Shown: positions 9,264 to 18,706 of the stretch, piece after piece
Layout of the letters: each line of letters starts with the position of its first letter
Position numbering within the stretch: the stretch's first letter is position 1
Assembly (NCBI RefSeq): GCF_001672755.1
Contig: NZ_LZKI01000115.1
Location: 62,001 to 126,000 of the forward strand
Length of the DNA stretch: 64,000 bases
Direction: 5' to 3'
From: Mycobacterium colombiense
GTDB taxonomy: Bacteria; Actinomycetota; Actinomycetes; Mycobacteriales; Mycobacteriaceae
Made by a program: the position numbers and the translations under genes
Notes under the pieces: model-generated
Told to the model about the DNA's origin: nothing
Seen by the model: only the letters and a program-made list of their open reading frames with translations
The model's database searches: none

Positions 9264-9269
9264 TATACC
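9264..9269 (+). promoter_or_regulatory. Putative -10 box for leaderless leuS transcript
   Basis: TATACC ends 8 bases before the leuS GTG (9278), with no ribosome-binding site between. Transcription would start at or next to the start codon. No good -35 box is seen. Confidence 0.35.
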
Positions 9270-9277
9270 CTGTTCAG

Positions 9278-12181
9278 GTGACCGACTCCCCGACCGCTTC
9301 GCCGGCAAGCAGTTCCGGCGCCGCCGTGCCCGACTCTGATGCGCCGCCGCATCGCTACACCGCGGCGCTGGCGGGGCGTATCGAGGGCGCGTGGCAGGAG
9401 AACTGGGCGAAGCTCGGGACGTTCAATGTGCCCAACCCGGTCGGTTCGCTGGCTCCGGCAGACGGAGCCCCGATCCCGGACGACAAGTTGTTCGTGCAGG
9501 ACATGTTTCCCTACCCGTCGGGGGAGGGGCTGCACGTCGGCCACCCGCTGGGCTACATCGCGACGGACGTATACGCCCGCTATTTCCGGATGATCGGCCG
9601 TAACGTCTTGCACGCGTTGGGGTTTGACGCCTTCGGGCTGCCCGCCGAGCAGTACGCGGTACAGACCGGCACCCACCCGCGCACCCGGACCGAGGCCAAC
9701 GTCGTCAACTTCAAGCGCCAGCTCGGACGTCTGGGCCTCGCCCATGACAGCCGGCGCAGCTTCTCCACCACCGACGCCGAGTTCTACAAGTGGACCCAGT
9801 GGATCTTCTTGCAGATCTACAACGCCTGGTTCGACACCACTGCCAACAAGGCCCGCCCCATCGCCGAGCTGGTCGCCGAATTCGAGTCCGGTGCGCGCCG
9901 CCTCGAGGACGGGCGCGCCTGGTCCGGGCTGTCGGCGGGGGAGCGGGCCGATGTGATCGACGGCCACCGACTGGTATACCGGGCGGACTCGATGGTGAAT
10001 TGGTGTCCCGGTCTGGGCACCGTGCTGGCCAACGAAGAGGTGACCGCCGACGGCCGCAGCGACCGCGGCAACTTCCCGGTGTTCCGGAAACGGTTGCGGC
10101 AGTGGATGATGCGGATCACCGCTTACTCCGATCGGCTGCTCGACGACCTCGACGTGCTGGACTGGCCCGAACCGGTCAAGACCATGCAGCGCAACTGGAT
10201 CGGCCGGTCCACCGGCGCCAAAGCGCTGTTCGCGGCGACCGGGGCCGATGGCGAGACGGTCGATATCGAGGTGTTCACCACCCGGCCCGACACGCTCTTC
10301 GGTGCCACCTACCTGGTGCTGGCGCCCGAGCACGACCTGGTTGACGAATTGGTGGCGGCCGCCTGGCCAGACGGCACCGATCCGCGCTGGAAGTACGGCG
10401 CCGCCACACCGGCTGAGGCCGTCGCCGCCTACCGGCAGGCGATCGGGTCGAAGTCAGACCTCGAGCGCCAGGAGAGTAAGGCCAAGACCGGCGTCTTCTT
10501 GGGCAGTTACGCGACCAACCCGACCAACGGCAAGCCGGTGCCGATCTTCATCGCCGACTATGTGTTGGCCGGATACGGCACCGGGGCGATCATGGCCGTC
10601 CCCGGCCACGACCACCGCGACTGGGACTTCGCCCACGAGTTCGGCCTGCCGATCGTGGAAGTCATTGCCGGCGGCGATATTTCGGAGTCCGCCTACGCCG
10701 GCGACGGGGTCCTGGTCAACTCCGGCTACCTCGACGGGTTGGATGTGGCTGCGGCCAAGGAAAAGATCACCGCCCGCCTGGAGGCCGAGGGCCGTGGCTG
10801 GGCGCGCATCGAATTCAAGTTGCGTGACTGGCTTTTCGCGCGCCAGCGGTACTGGGGCGAGCCGTTCCCTATCGTCTACGACGCCGACGGGCGCGCGCAT
10901 GCGCTCGACGAAGCCGCGCTGCCGGTCGAGCTGCCCGACGTCCCGGATTACTCACCGGTGCTGTTCGACCCCGACGACGCCGACAGCGAGCCGTCGCCGC
11001 CGCTGGCCAAGGCGACGGAGTGGGTGCACGTCGAGCTGGACCTCGGCGACGGCCTCAAGCCCTACAGCCGGGACACCAACGTGATGCCCCAGTGGGCCGG
11101 CAGCTCCTGGTATGAACTGCGCTACACCGATCCGCATAACTCGGAACGGTTCTGCGACAGGGAGAATGAGGCCTACTGGATGGGCGCGCGGCCGGCCGAG
11201 CATGGGCCGCAGGATCCCGGTGGCGTCGACTTGTACGTCGGCGGCGCCGAACACGCGGTGCTGCACCTGCTGTATGCACGGTTCTGGCACAAGGTCCTCT
11301 ACGACCTGGGCCACGTGAGCTCGCGGGAGCCCTATCGCCGACTGGTCAACCAGGGCTACATCCAGGCCTTCGCCTACACCGACGCGCGCGGCTCGTACGT
11401 GCCGGCCGAGGATGTCGTCGAACGGGACGGTGGCTTCGTCTACCCCGGGCCCGAGGGAGAGGTGGAAGTCTTCCAAGAATTCGGGAAAATCGGGAAGAGC
11501 CTGAAGAATTCGATCTCACCCGACGAGATCTGCGACGACTACGGCGCCGACACGCTGCGGGTCTACGAGATGTCGATGGGTCCACTGGAGGCCTCCCGAC
11601 CCTGGGCGACCAAGGATGTCGTAGGGGCCCACCGCTTCCTGCAGCGCGTGTGGCGTCTGGTGATCGACGAGCAGACGGGTGACACCCGCGTGGTCGACGG
11701 ACCCGAGTTGTCAACCGACACGCTGCGGGCACTGCATCGCACCATCTCCGGAGTCGCGGAAGACTATGCCGCACTGCGCAATAACACCGCCGCGGCCAAG
11801 CTGATCGAATACACCAACCATCTCACCAAGGAGCACCGCGACGCGGTGGCCCGCGCGGCGGTCGAGCCGCTGGTGCTGATGTTGGCGCCCCTGGCCCCGC
11901 ACATGGCCGAGGAGTTGTGGCTGCGACTGGGCCACCAGACCCCGCTGGCGCACGGCCCGTTCCCGGTCGCCGACCCCGCCTATCTGGTCGACGACACGGT
12001 GGAGTACCCGGTGCAGGTGAACGGCAAGGTGCGCGGCCGGGTGTTGGTCGCCGCCGACGCCGATCAGGACACCGTGAAGGCCGCCGCGCTCGCCGACGAA
12101 AAAGTCCAGGCGTTTCTGGCGGGCGCCAACCCGCGCAAGGTGATCGTGGTCCCCGGCCGGCTGGTCAACCTCGTCGTGTAG
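9278..12181 (+). CDS. leuS: Leucyl-tRNA synthetase
   Basis: 967 residues, full length for a mycobacterial LeuRS. It joins leucine to tRNA-Leu. The class I HIGH motif is HVGH at residues 86-89 ([14 protein letters not shown]). The second signature is KIGKS at about 737-741, where most bacteria have KMSKS. The editing domain lies between them ([19 protein letters not shown] and [16 protein letters not shown]). The C-terminal domain ends [17 protein letters not shown]. The start is GTG 9278, with a probable leaderless promoter. It ends 7 bases from the convergent SDR gene. Confidence 0.97.
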   Translation: MTDSPTASPASSSGAAVPDSDAPPHRYTAALAGRIEGAWQENWAKLGTFNVPNPVGSLAPADGAPIPDDKLFVQDMFPYPSGEGLHVGHPLGYIATDVYARYFRMIGRNVLHALGFDAFGLPAEQYAVQTGTHPRTRTEANVVNFKRQLGRLGLAHDSRRSFSTTDAEFYKWTQWIFLQIYNAWFDTTANKARPIAELVAEFESGARRLEDGRAWSGLSAGERADVIDGHRLVYRADSMVNWCPGLGTVLANEEVTADGRSDRGNFPVFRKRLRQWMMRITAYSDRLLDDLDVLDWPEPVKTMQRNWIGRSTGAKALFAATGADGETVDIEVFTTRPDTLFGATYLVLAPEHDLVDELVAAAWPDGTDPRWKYGAATPAEAVAAYRQAIGSKSDLERQESKAKTGVFLGSYATNPTNGKPVPIFIADYVLAGYGTGAIMAVPGHDHRDWDFAHEFGLPIVEVIAGGDISESAYAGDGVLVNSGYLDGLDVAAAKEKITARLEAEGRGWARIEFKLRDWLFARQRYWGEPFPIVYDADGRAHALDEAALPVELPDVPDYSPVLFDPDDADSEPSPPLAKATEWVHVELDLGDGLKPYSRDTNVMPQWAGSSWYELRYTDPHNSERFCDRENEAYWMGARPAEHGPQDPGGVDLYVGGAEHAVLHLLYARFWHKVLYDLGHVSSREPYRRLVNQGYIQAFAYTDARGSYVPAEDVVERDGGFVYPGPEGEVEVFQEFGKIGKSLKNSISPDEICDDYGADTLRVYEMSMGPLEASRPWATKDVVGAHRFLQRVWRLVIDEQTGDTRVVDGPELSTDTLRALHRTISGVAEDYAALRNNTAAAKLIEYTNHLTKEHRDAVARAAVEPLVLMLAPLAPHMAEELWLRLGHQTPLAHGPFPVADPAYLVDDTVEYPVQVNGKVRGRVLVAADADQDTVKAAALADEKVQAFLAGANPRKVIVVPGRLVNLVV

Positions 12182-12188
12182 CCCCGCC

Positions 12189-12860
12189 CTATTGCCCGGC
12201 GGGCCGCAGCACCACCTCGTACATGTGACCGTCGCGCGGGGTGGCCACCGCATGGGCGACCGCGGCGGCGACCGTCTCGGGCTTCAAAAAGTTGGCGGGG
12301 TCATAGGTGCCGCCCTCGAACTCGATGAGTTCGCGCTGCATGTCGCTGTCGGTCCGGCCCGGATAGACCGTCGTCACCCGCAACTCCGGTTCGTCGCTGC
12401 GCAGCGAGTCCGCAAAGGCGCGCAGCGCGAACTTGCTGGACGAATACGAGGCCATACCCCGCGAGGCGGTGCGCCCCGCGCCGGAGTTGATGAACACCAC
12501 CTGGCCGCGCGCCCGTCGCAGCGCGGGCAACAGCGCCAGCGTAAGTTCTACCGGTCCAAAAACGTTCACGGCGAAGGTGGCACGCCACTCGTCGACGTTC
12601 GAGTCGGCGACGCTGCCGGGGATGGCCAGCCCCGCGTTGTGCACGAGCACGTCGAGCTCGTCCACAATTTCGCAGGCGGCTTCGATGTCGCCGGAGTCGG
12701 TGAGATCCAGTGGAAACGTGGTGGCGCCGAGCCGCCGCGCGACCGCGTCGAGCCGATCGGACGGCCGGCCCGCCAGCAGCAGGGTGTGCGTGGGTGCCAG
12801 CGCTGTGGCGATGGCCGATCCGATACCGCCGCCGGCGCCGGTGATGAGTGCATTGGGCAT
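12189..12860 (-). CDS. Short-chain dehydrogenase/reductase
   Basis: 223 residues from ATG 12860 (MPNALITGAGGGIGSAI). The Rossmann motif TGAGGGIG is at residues 7-14, NAGLA marks the NNAG region, and the catalytic YSSSK follows a Ser in FINSGAG. Length is typical of classical SDRs. It is an NAD(P)-linked oxidoreductase of unknown substrate. I do not recall it between leuS and Rv0042c in H37Rv. It follows the MarR gene by 58 bases on the same strand and may share its transcript. Confidence 0.85.
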   Translation of the reverse strand: MPNALITGAGGGIGSAIATALAPTHTLLLAGRPSDRLDAVARRLGATTFPLDLTDSGDIEAACEIVDELDVLVHNAGLAIPGSVADSNVDEWRATFAVNVFGPVELTLALLPALRRARGQVVFINSGAGRTASRGMASYSSSKFALRAFADSLRSDEPELRVTTVYPGRTDSDMQRELIEFEGGTYDPANFLKPETVAAAVAHAVATPRDGHMYEVVLRPAGQ

Positions 12861-12918
12861 GCCCCGCAGTTTACCGACGCCGCAAATGCGAGCGAAAAGC
12901 GTTGAAGGCTGGTTCTTT

Positions 12919-13422
12919 TCAGGCTTCCTTGCGCGCGGGTGGTACGCCGGCGGGTCCAGACGTCGGGTCACCGGAGGCCAGCCGCTCGAGCGGCGCCAGT
13001 GCCTGCATCAGGGTGTTGAGGTCGGACGTCGGGAGCTGGCTCAGCATCGCGGCCAGCGAGGCGCGCCGATTGGCCAGGGATTCACCGTGCACCGCCCGTC
13101 CGCGCGGGGTGATGTCCACCAGCACGGCACGCAGGTCGGACGGATCGCGGGAACGCTTGACCAGCCCCACCTTCTCCAGCCGCCGGATCGCCACGGTCGT
13201 GGTGGGGGTTCGCACCCGTTCGTGTGCGGCGAGATCGGTCATCCGGATCGGGCCCTGGTCGAGCAGCGTGACCAGGATCGACAATTGTGCCAGGGTCAGC
13301 TCCCCGGCCGCCGCGCCGCTGGGGTCTCCACGGCGGAGAATCGCAAACAATTTGGACAGCGCTCGGTGCAAACCCTCGGCGAGCTCGGCTACCTCGGCCG
13401 GGTTCGATTCGCTGTCTGCCAT
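12919..13422 (-). CDS. MarR-family transcriptional regulator (Rv0042c)
   Basis: 167 residues. The winged helix is clear: LTLAQLSILVTLLDQGPIRM, then the recognition region RVRTPTTTVAIRRLEKVGLV, then the wing RDPSDLRAVLVDITPRG. The start at ATG 13422 gives MADSESNPAEVAEL. A 7-bp inverted repeat immediately upstream overlaps its probable -10 box, suggesting self-repression. The genes downstream on the same strand (SDR) or upstream (ABC importer) are candidate targets. The ligand is unknown. Confidence 0.88.
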   Translation of the reverse strand: MADSESNPAEVAELAEGLHRALSKLFAILRRGDPSGAAAGELTLAQLSILVTLLDQGPIRMTDLAAHERVRTPTTTVAIRRLEKVGLVKRSRDPSDLRAVLVDITPRGRAVHGESLANRRASLAAMLSQLPTSDLNTLMQALAPLERLASGDPTSGPAGVPPARKEA

Positions 13423-13424
13423 AA

Positions 13425-13443
13425 ATCGGGAGTCTATCCCGAT
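13425..13443 (-). promoter_or_regulatory. Putative MarR operator overlapping the promoter
   Basis: On the minus strand, ATCGGGA and TCCCGAT form perfect 7-bp arms around 5 bases. TAGACT inside it reads as a -10 box, with TTGTAA 16 bases further up. The repeat ends 3 bases before the regulator start codon, a typical layout for autoregulation. Confidence 0.5.
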
Positions 13444-13487
13444 ATGAGGTGCTTACAAGGTAGCTATTGCCCACCAGTTAGTGGAGA

Positions 13488-14237
13488 TCAAAGCACTTGG
13501 GACAAAAACCGCTGCAGCCGTTCGGTCTCTGCGGCATCGAATATCTGCTCGGGAGGGCCCGATTCCACGACCTTGCCGTGATCCATAAACACCACGGCGT
13601 CGGATGCCGACCGCGCGAAACCCATTTCGTGGGTTACCACAACCATTGTCATGCCATCGGCGCCGAGGTCGGCAATGAGTTGCAGTATTCCCTTGACCAT
13701 TTCGGGATCCAGCGCCGAGGTCGCCTCGTCAAAGAACATCACCTGAGGCCCCATGGCCAGCGCGCGGGCGATCGCCACCCGCTGCTGTTGCCCACCGGAC
13801 AGCATGCTGGGGCGGGCACCGGCCTTGTGTTTCAGGCCAACTCGGTCGAGTTGCGTCATCGCCAGGTCGCGGGCCTCGTCGGCCGGCAGGCGCCGCAACT
13901 TTCGTGGTGCCATCGCCACGTTGGCCAGGACACTCAGGTGGGGAAAGAGATTGAAATGTTGGAACACCATGCCGATGCGCTGACGCAACTCGTCGGGATC
14001 GTCGCGCAGCACCGATCGGCCATCCAACAGAATGTCGCCGCTGTCGGGCTCATACAAGCGGTTCAGCGTGCGCAGCAGTGTCGACTTGCCCGAACCGGAC
14101 GGCCCGATGATCGCCACGGTGCTGCCCGCGGGTGCCTCGATATCGACGCCACGCAGCACCTTGCTTCCGCCCAGGGTTTGGTGAACGTCCTTGGCCGCCA
14201 GCGAAACTGACGCGCGCCCGTGGATGCCGGAGGTCAC
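13488..14237 (-). CDS. Polar amino acid ABC transporter, ATP-binding protein
   Basis: 249 residues. Walker A GPSGSGKST, Q-loop VFQHFNLFPHL, signature LSGGQQQRVAIARALA, Walker B VMFFDEATSALDPE and the switch His in VVVTHEMGFA are all intact. It is of the GlnQ/HisP type that powers uptake of glutamine, glutamate or other polar amino acids. The start is GTG 14237, overlapping the stop of the fused binding protein-permease by GTGA, so the two are translationally coupled and form a complete importer. Confidence 0.9.
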   Translation of the reverse strand: MTSGIHGRASVSLAAKDVHQTLGGSKVLRGVDIEAPAGSTVAIIGPSGSGKSTLLRTLNRLYEPDSGDILLDGRSVLRDDPDELRQRIGMVFQHFNLFPHLSVLANVAMAPRKLRRLPADEARDLAMTQLDRVGLKHKAGARPSMLSGGQQQRVAIARALAMGPQVMFFDEATSALDPEMVKGILQLIADLGADGMTMVVVTHEMGFARSASDAVVFMDHGKVVESGPPEQIFDAAETERLQRFLSQVL

Positions 14238-16057
14238 GTGATCTCCTGGCCGAACGTCGTCCCGAGCAGGTCGGCGTCGTCCTCCGGCACGGCGGCGCGG
14301 CGACCGCGGCGAAGCCGGGTGTCGATGTAGTTCACCAAATGCGTTAGCGGGATGGTCAATAGCAGGTAGAAGAGACCCGCGGCCACCAACGGCGACAGGC
14401 TCCCGGTCTGCGCGTTGAGATCCCGTCCCACCTGGAACAGCTCTCGCTGGTCGGCGATCAGGCCGAGGAAGTACACCAGCGCGGAGGCCTTCAACAGCCC
14501 GATGGCCTGATTGACCAGGGCGGGGAGCACGCGGCGGACGCCCTGCGGCACCACCACCAGCCGCATGGCGGTGACGTAGCTGAAGCCCAGCGCCCGGGAC
14601 GCTTCCAGTTGTCCGGGATCGACGCTTTGAATGCCGGAGCGCAAAATCTCGCCGATGTAGGCGGCGGCCATCAATCCCAGCGCGGCGATGCCGAGCGGAT
14701 AGGGGTTCTTGTTGGTCAGCCCACTGACCAACGGGCCGATGCCCATCCCGATCAGCAAGATGATCACCACTTCGGGCAGTCCCCGGAAGATGTCGGTGTA
14801 CACCCGGGCCGGCCAGCGCAGCCAGCGCCGGTGCGAGATCCCCGCCATCGCCAACACCATCCCGAACGCCAGGCCGATCACCAGGGCGCTGTTGGTGAGG
14901 ATCAACGTGTTGGGCAGACCGGTGGTGAACAGCATGGGAATGGCCTGCCGGTACATATCCCAGTCGAAGAACGATTCACCCACCTGGGCCAGTGGCGATT
15001 TCGGGGCGGGCGGTCCCGCGGGCGAGCGGTGTTGTTTCGCGATCGCCGCGAAGTCCGGCAGCTTGGGGATGGGCGCGGCTCTGGACCCGGGTTTCCAGCC
15101 GGGCGGCACAGTCCGCGGCACCCATTGCGTGTACAGGTGCGTCCAGGTGCCGTCGGCGATGACGGCGTCCAGCCCGGAATTGAGCGCATCGATCAACGGC
15201 TTGTTGCCCTTGGCCACCGCATAGGCGACGAAATTGCCTGGGCTGTAGGTATTCCCGGCGACCACTGCCGGATCGCCGGGGCGAATGACGGTCGCCGCGA
15301 GGGTCCCCGGCGCCACCCATGCATCGATCTGCCGGGACTTCAGGCTGGCGTACAGGGTGGCGAAGCCGGGATACTTCACGGGTTGCAGATGCAACACGTC
15401 GACGACATACGACTCCTCGACGGTGCCCTGCACGACGCCGATCCGCTGGCCGGGGGCGAGGTCGCTGAATTTGTGGATGGCCGAACCGGGCGGGACCACC
15501 AGCGAATAGAACCCGAAGTCGTAGCCGTTGGTGAAAGAGACCGTGTGCCGGCGGGCGTCGGTCGCTTTCACCGCCGCCGAGCCGACGTCAAAGCGCCCGG
15601 ATGCCACCTGGGCGAGCAGCGCGGAAAAGTCGGTGCTGACGAAGCGGACCTGCAGACCCAGCTTGCCGGCGATGGCGCGCAGCAGTTGGTTGTCGAAGCC
15701 GCTGAATTCGCCGGTGGGGTTGATGCAGATGTTGGGTGGGGCGTCCGACAGCGTGCCGACGGTCAGGACACCCGGCACGCCGAGGCCCAGGGCGCCGATG
15801 TCGACGGCGTCGAGCGGCTCGACCGAGGCCGTGGTGTCCCGGTCGTCCTCGCCGGTGGTCGGGCTCTCGGTCAGGTCTTTGGGCAGGGTCCGCGCGCTGT
15901 CCACGCCGGCCGGAGCGCATTGATTCCAGTCGGCGGCCGCCGGCGCGACAGGTCCACCCAGCGCCACGCCGCACACCATCAGGACTGTCGCGGCCAGGCC
16001 GAAGACCCTTCCGCGGCGCTCGGTGCGCCGGCCCACGCGCGAACTCATCAGTGTCAC
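14234..16057 (-). CDS. Fused solute-binding protein and permease of an amino acid ABC importer
   Basis: 607 residues. An N-terminal hydrophobic signal (GLAATVLMVCGVALGGPVAPAAA) is followed by a periplasmic-type binding domain, about residues 80-330 (TVGTLSDAPPNICINPTGEFSG, LRAIAGKLGLQVRFV). The C-terminal third is a five-helix HisM-type permease with the coupling loop EASRALGFSYVTAMRLVVVPQG. It should display the binding domain outside the membrane and work with the ATPase encoded next. The fusion means the binding domain is tethered one per permease subunit. The substrate cannot be read from sequence; polar amino acids are usual for the family. Confidence 0.88.
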   Translation of the reverse strand: MTLMSSRVGRRTERRGRVFGLAATVLMVCGVALGGPVAPAAADWNQCAPAGVDSARTLPKDLTESPTTGEDDRDTTASVEPLDAVDIGALGLGVPGVLTVGTLSDAPPNICINPTGEFSGFDNQLLRAIAGKLGLQVRFVSTDFSALLAQVASGRFDVGSAAVKATDARRHTVSFTNGYDFGFYSLVVPPGSAIHKFSDLAPGQRIGVVQGTVEESYVVDVLHLQPVKYPGFATLYASLKSRQIDAWVAPGTLAATVIRPGDPAVVAGNTYSPGNFVAYAVAKGNKPLIDALNSGLDAVIADGTWTHLYTQWVPRTVPPGWKPGSRAAPIPKLPDFAAIAKQHRSPAGPPAPKSPLAQVGESFFDWDMYRQAIPMLFTTGLPNTLILTNSALVIGLAFGMVLAMAGISHRRWLRWPARVYTDIFRGLPEVVIILLIGMGIGPLVSGLTNKNPYPLGIAALGLMAAAYIGEILRSGIQSVDPGQLEASRALGFSYVTAMRLVVVPQGVRRVLPALVNQAIGLLKASALVYFLGLIADQRELFQVGRDLNAQTGSLSPLVAAGLFYLLLTIPLTHLVNYIDTRLRRGRRAAVPEDDADLLGTTFGQEIT

Positions 16058-16097
16058 CGTAACGACTTGACGGCGACGCGGCCCGCTCAGCGTCGGT

Positions 16098-16838
16098 TCA
16101 CAACACCAGCGACGCTTGGTCGCAGATCGTGTCCGTTTCGGCGATCACCCGTAGCGGGCCGGGAACGACCCGACCGACGTCGTCGGGCGGGCTGAAGACC
16201 CGTCGCCGGACCAGTTCGGCCAGCATGGTCTGGGCCATCAGATAGGAGCGGTCGACGCACGCGGCCCGCGCGGCTTCCGGGTCGCGACGCTGTATCGCCG
16301 CGGTCTCGTCTTCGTAGAACGGCAGCATCTCGTCGCGCCCGCTCTGATAGGTCGTCCAGAACAGGCGGGGGATGAGGTTCTGCGACGCGCGGATCGTGGC
16401 ATGCAGCCGCGGACCGGCGTACTCCTCGTTGACGGTGCGCCGGTATTCGGCGGCGGTGTCGGTGAAGGCGCGCGAGTCCTTGGCGGTGCGCAGCGAGCGC
16501 ATCAAGGTGTCGAGCTGTCCCAGGATCCGTGGCGTGGGACTGGTCGCCGCGCGTGCGGACGCAATCCCATTGAGCATTCCGTCGAGCTCATGGTGTTCGA
16601 GGACGGTGGCCTCATCGAACCGCTCGACGAACGCGCCCCGGTGATATCGGGTGGACACAATGCCATCGTGTTCGAGTTGGACCAGTGCCTCTTGAATGGG
16701 CACCCGGCTCACTCCCAAGCCCAGCGCAATTTCATTGCGGTCGACGCGGTCTCCACTGCGCAGCTTCCCGGTCAACAACAGGTGGAGGATGTGCGAAACA
16801 ACCAGGTCCTTTTCTTTGACCCCGTATTTCTTCGGCAT
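16098..16838 (-). CDS. GntR-family regulator, FadR/FCD type (Rv0043c)
   Basis: 246 residues. The N-terminal winged helix reads [20 protein letters not shown] then [16 protein letters not shown]. The C-terminal helical domain (about residues 85-220) carries acid/His ligand-type residues ([27 protein letters not shown]). FCD regulators sense small acids. It lies downstream of the six-gene operon, with a 110-base gap, and has its own upstream palindrome, so it may regulate that operon, the adjacent importer, or itself. Confidence 0.87.
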   Translation of the reverse strand: MPKKYGVKEKDLVVSHILHLLLTGKLRSGDRVDRNEIALGLGVSRVPIQEALVQLEHDGIVSTRYHRGAFVERFDEATVLEHHELDGMLNGIASARAATSPTPRILGQLDTLMRSLRTAKDSRAFTDTAAEYRRTVNEEYAGPRLHATIRASQNLIPRLFWTTYQSGRDEMLPFYEDETAAIQRRDPEAARAACVDRSYLMAQTMLAELVRRRVFSPPDDVGRVVPGPLRVIAETDTICDQASLVL

Positions 16839-16882
16839 CTTTTTGTTTCAGTCTCTTTCACACCCGGTTCGGCAATCCAGCG

Positions 16883-16897
16883 GTGAGAGTTTCTCAC
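16883..16897 (-). promoter_or_regulatory. Inverted repeat upstream of the GntR gene
   Basis: GTGAGA and TCTCAC are perfect 6-bp arms around 3 bases, 45 bases before the GntR start codon. It is a candidate operator. Confidence 0.35.
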
Positions 16898-16948
16898 GAA
16901 TTGACGCCCGCGTTTAGGTGTTTGGCCGACGAACCTGAATACGGCGGT

Positions 16949-17761
16949 TTAGCGGCTGTCGCGCCACTTGCATAGCGCTTCGGCGGCGGTCAGGTCGTAA
17001 TCGGGTCCATTTACGCCGACGGTCAGCAGCGACACGCCCAGGGCGGTGAGGCCTTCGGCGTTGGCGATCAGCCCGTCGAGGCCCTCGCCGCGCCGGACGC
17101 CGCTGTTGTTCTCGACGCCGGCCGACCTTTCGATGGTGGACGGGTCGCGCCCGACGGCGGCGCAATGTTCTTCCAGCACGGCCGCCGCCCCCGGATACGT
17201 CTCGACGGTGGTGAAGCCGTGCCAGATGTCGCCGTATTCGGCGACCATGCGCAGCGTCTTCCGCGGGCCCTTGCCGCCGATGAGGATCGGGATGTCGCGG
17301 GTGGGAGCCGGGTTCAGCTTTGCCAGCCGCGCGCTGATCCGGGGCAGTGCGGCCGCCAGGTCGTCGAGGCGGCTGCCGGCGGTGCCGAATTCGTAGCCGT
17401 ACTCGTCGTAGTCCTTTTGTTTCCAACCCGAACCGATGCCGAGGATGAGGCGGCCGTCGGAGATGTGGTCGACGGTGCGTGCCATGTCGGCCAGTAACTC
17501 CGGATTGCGGTACGAGTTGCACGTGACCAGCGCGCCGATCTGGATGCGCGACGTCTGCTCGGCCCAGGCCCCGAGCATCGTCCAGCATTCGAAATGCGCA
17601 CCGTCGGGATCGCCGTAGAGCGGGAAGAAATGGTCCCAGTTGAATGCGATGTCGACGCCGATGTCCTCACAGCGGCGCACGGCGTCGCGCATCTGGCCGT
17701 ATTGCGGAGCGTGTTGCGGTTGGAGTTGGACACCGATACGGATCGGGAACTCAGAAGTCAT
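16949..17761 (-). CDS. LLM-class F420-dependent oxidoreductase (Rv0044c)
   Basis: 270 residues. Luciferase-like TIM-barrel marks: IGVQLQPQHAPQYGQMRDAV, IAFNWDHFFPLYGDP, ISDGRLILGIGSGWKQKDYDEYG and ILIGGKGPRKTLRMVAEYGD. Mycobacterial members often use coenzyme F420; flavin use cannot be excluded. The substrate is unknown. It starts 15 bases after the esterase gene and is the last gene of the tight operon. Confidence 0.87.
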   Translation of the reverse strand: MTSEFPIRIGVQLQPQHAPQYGQMRDAVRRCEDIGVDIAFNWDHFFPLYGDPDGAHFECWTMLGAWAEQTSRIQIGALVTCNSYRNPELLADMARTVDHISDGRLILGIGSGWKQKDYDEYGYEFGTAGSRLDDLAAALPRISARLAKLNPAPTRDIPILIGGKGPRKTLRMVAEYGDIWHGFTTVETYPGAAAVLEEHCAAVGRDPSTIERSAGVENNSGVRRGEGLDGLIANAEGLTALGVSLLTVGVNGPDYDLTAAEALCKWRDSR

Positions 17762-17776
17762 TACCCCACCGTAGGC

Positions 17777-18703
17777 TCAGCGTGCGTCGAGCACCCCACG
17801 CAGCAGGTCGATCAGCGCGCGTGGCTGGTCGCTTTGCACCGAATGGCCCGAATTCTCCACGACGTGCGCGGAGCGGAAATGCTTTGCGCGACGGGCCAGC
17901 TCGGCCGCGTCGTCGTCGCTGACGAAACCCGACGTGCCACCGCGCACCAGCGTGACGGGTGCGGACAAGGCGTCGACGTCGTCCCACAGGCCGGCGAAGT
18001 CGGGGAAGGTGCGGATGGCGTCATAGCGCCACGTCCACTGGCCGTTCTCCAGCTTGCGCGAGTTGTGGAACACCCCGCGGCGCAGGGCCTTCACCTCGCG
18101 GTGCGGCGCCGCCGCGACCGTCAAGTCGAGCATGGCCTGGAAGCTGGGAAATTCGCGTTCCCCGTGCATCAGAGCCACGGTGCCCTGCTGCTCCTTGGTC
18201 ATCTCGGAATGCCGTTGCAGCGCCGACGGGGTGACGTCGATCAGCACGAGTTCTTTGACCAGTTCGGGTGCTACCGCGCCCAGCCGGATCGCGGTCAGTC
18301 CGCCCAGTGACATGCCGACGACGAGGCCGGCCGACGTGGCGTGTTCGCGCAGGATCGGCAACAAGGCGTCGGCGTTGTGCTGCGGCGAGTAGTCGCCGTC
18401 CTCGCGCCAGGCGGAGTGGCCGTGACCGGGAAGGTCGACCGCCAGCGCGGGTTCACCGAGGCCGACGATGATGGTGTCCCAGGTGTGCGCGTTCTGCCCG
18501 CCGCCGTGCACGAACACGATTCGTGGGGGAGTGCTGCCCCAGCGCAAGGCGCTGATTTTGCTTTCGCCCGTGCCGGACTCGACGCGTTCCGCGTCGGGCA
18601 GGGGACCGGAGACTCCAGCCTGCTCGGCGTTTTCGGACAGCAGCGAGAATTCGGACAGCCCGGCCAGTTCGTCTTCGGAGATCTCGGTCACGATCTTTGA
18701 CAC
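17777..18703 (-). CDS. Alpha/beta hydrolase, esterase (Rv0045c)
   Basis: 308 residues. Nucleophile elbow GMSLG with catalytic Ser132, oxyanion segment VFVHGGGQN, and a probable catalytic His in ENSGHSVQSD near the C-terminus. Rv0045c of H37Rv is a characterised short-chain ester hydrolase with no known natural substrate. Here it sits 3 bases after the DUF1214-like gene and 15 before an LLM oxidoreductase, so it is the fifth gene of a six-gene unit. The native substrate is likely an intermediate of that pathway. Confidence 0.9.
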   Translation of the reverse strand: MSKIVTEISEDELAGLSEFSLLSENAEQAGVSGPLPDAERVESGTGESKISALRWGSTPPRIVFVHGGGQNAHTWDTIIVGLGEPALAVDLPGHGHSAWREDGDYSPQHNADALLPILREHATSAGLVVGMSLGGLTAIRLGAVAPELVKELVLIDVTPSALQRHSEMTKEQQGTVALMHGEREFPSFQAMLDLTVAAAPHREVKALRRGVFHNSRKLENGQWTWRYDAIRTFPDFAGLWDDVDALSAPVTLVRGGTSGFVSDDDAAELARRAKHFRSAHVVENSGHSVQSDQPRALIDLLRGVLDAR

Positions 18704-18706
18704 TAG

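Noticed and set aside
14609-16195. Plus-strand open frame of 528 codons opposite the ABC permease
   Set aside because: The minus-strand fused binding protein-permease is fully convincing, so this is a shadow.
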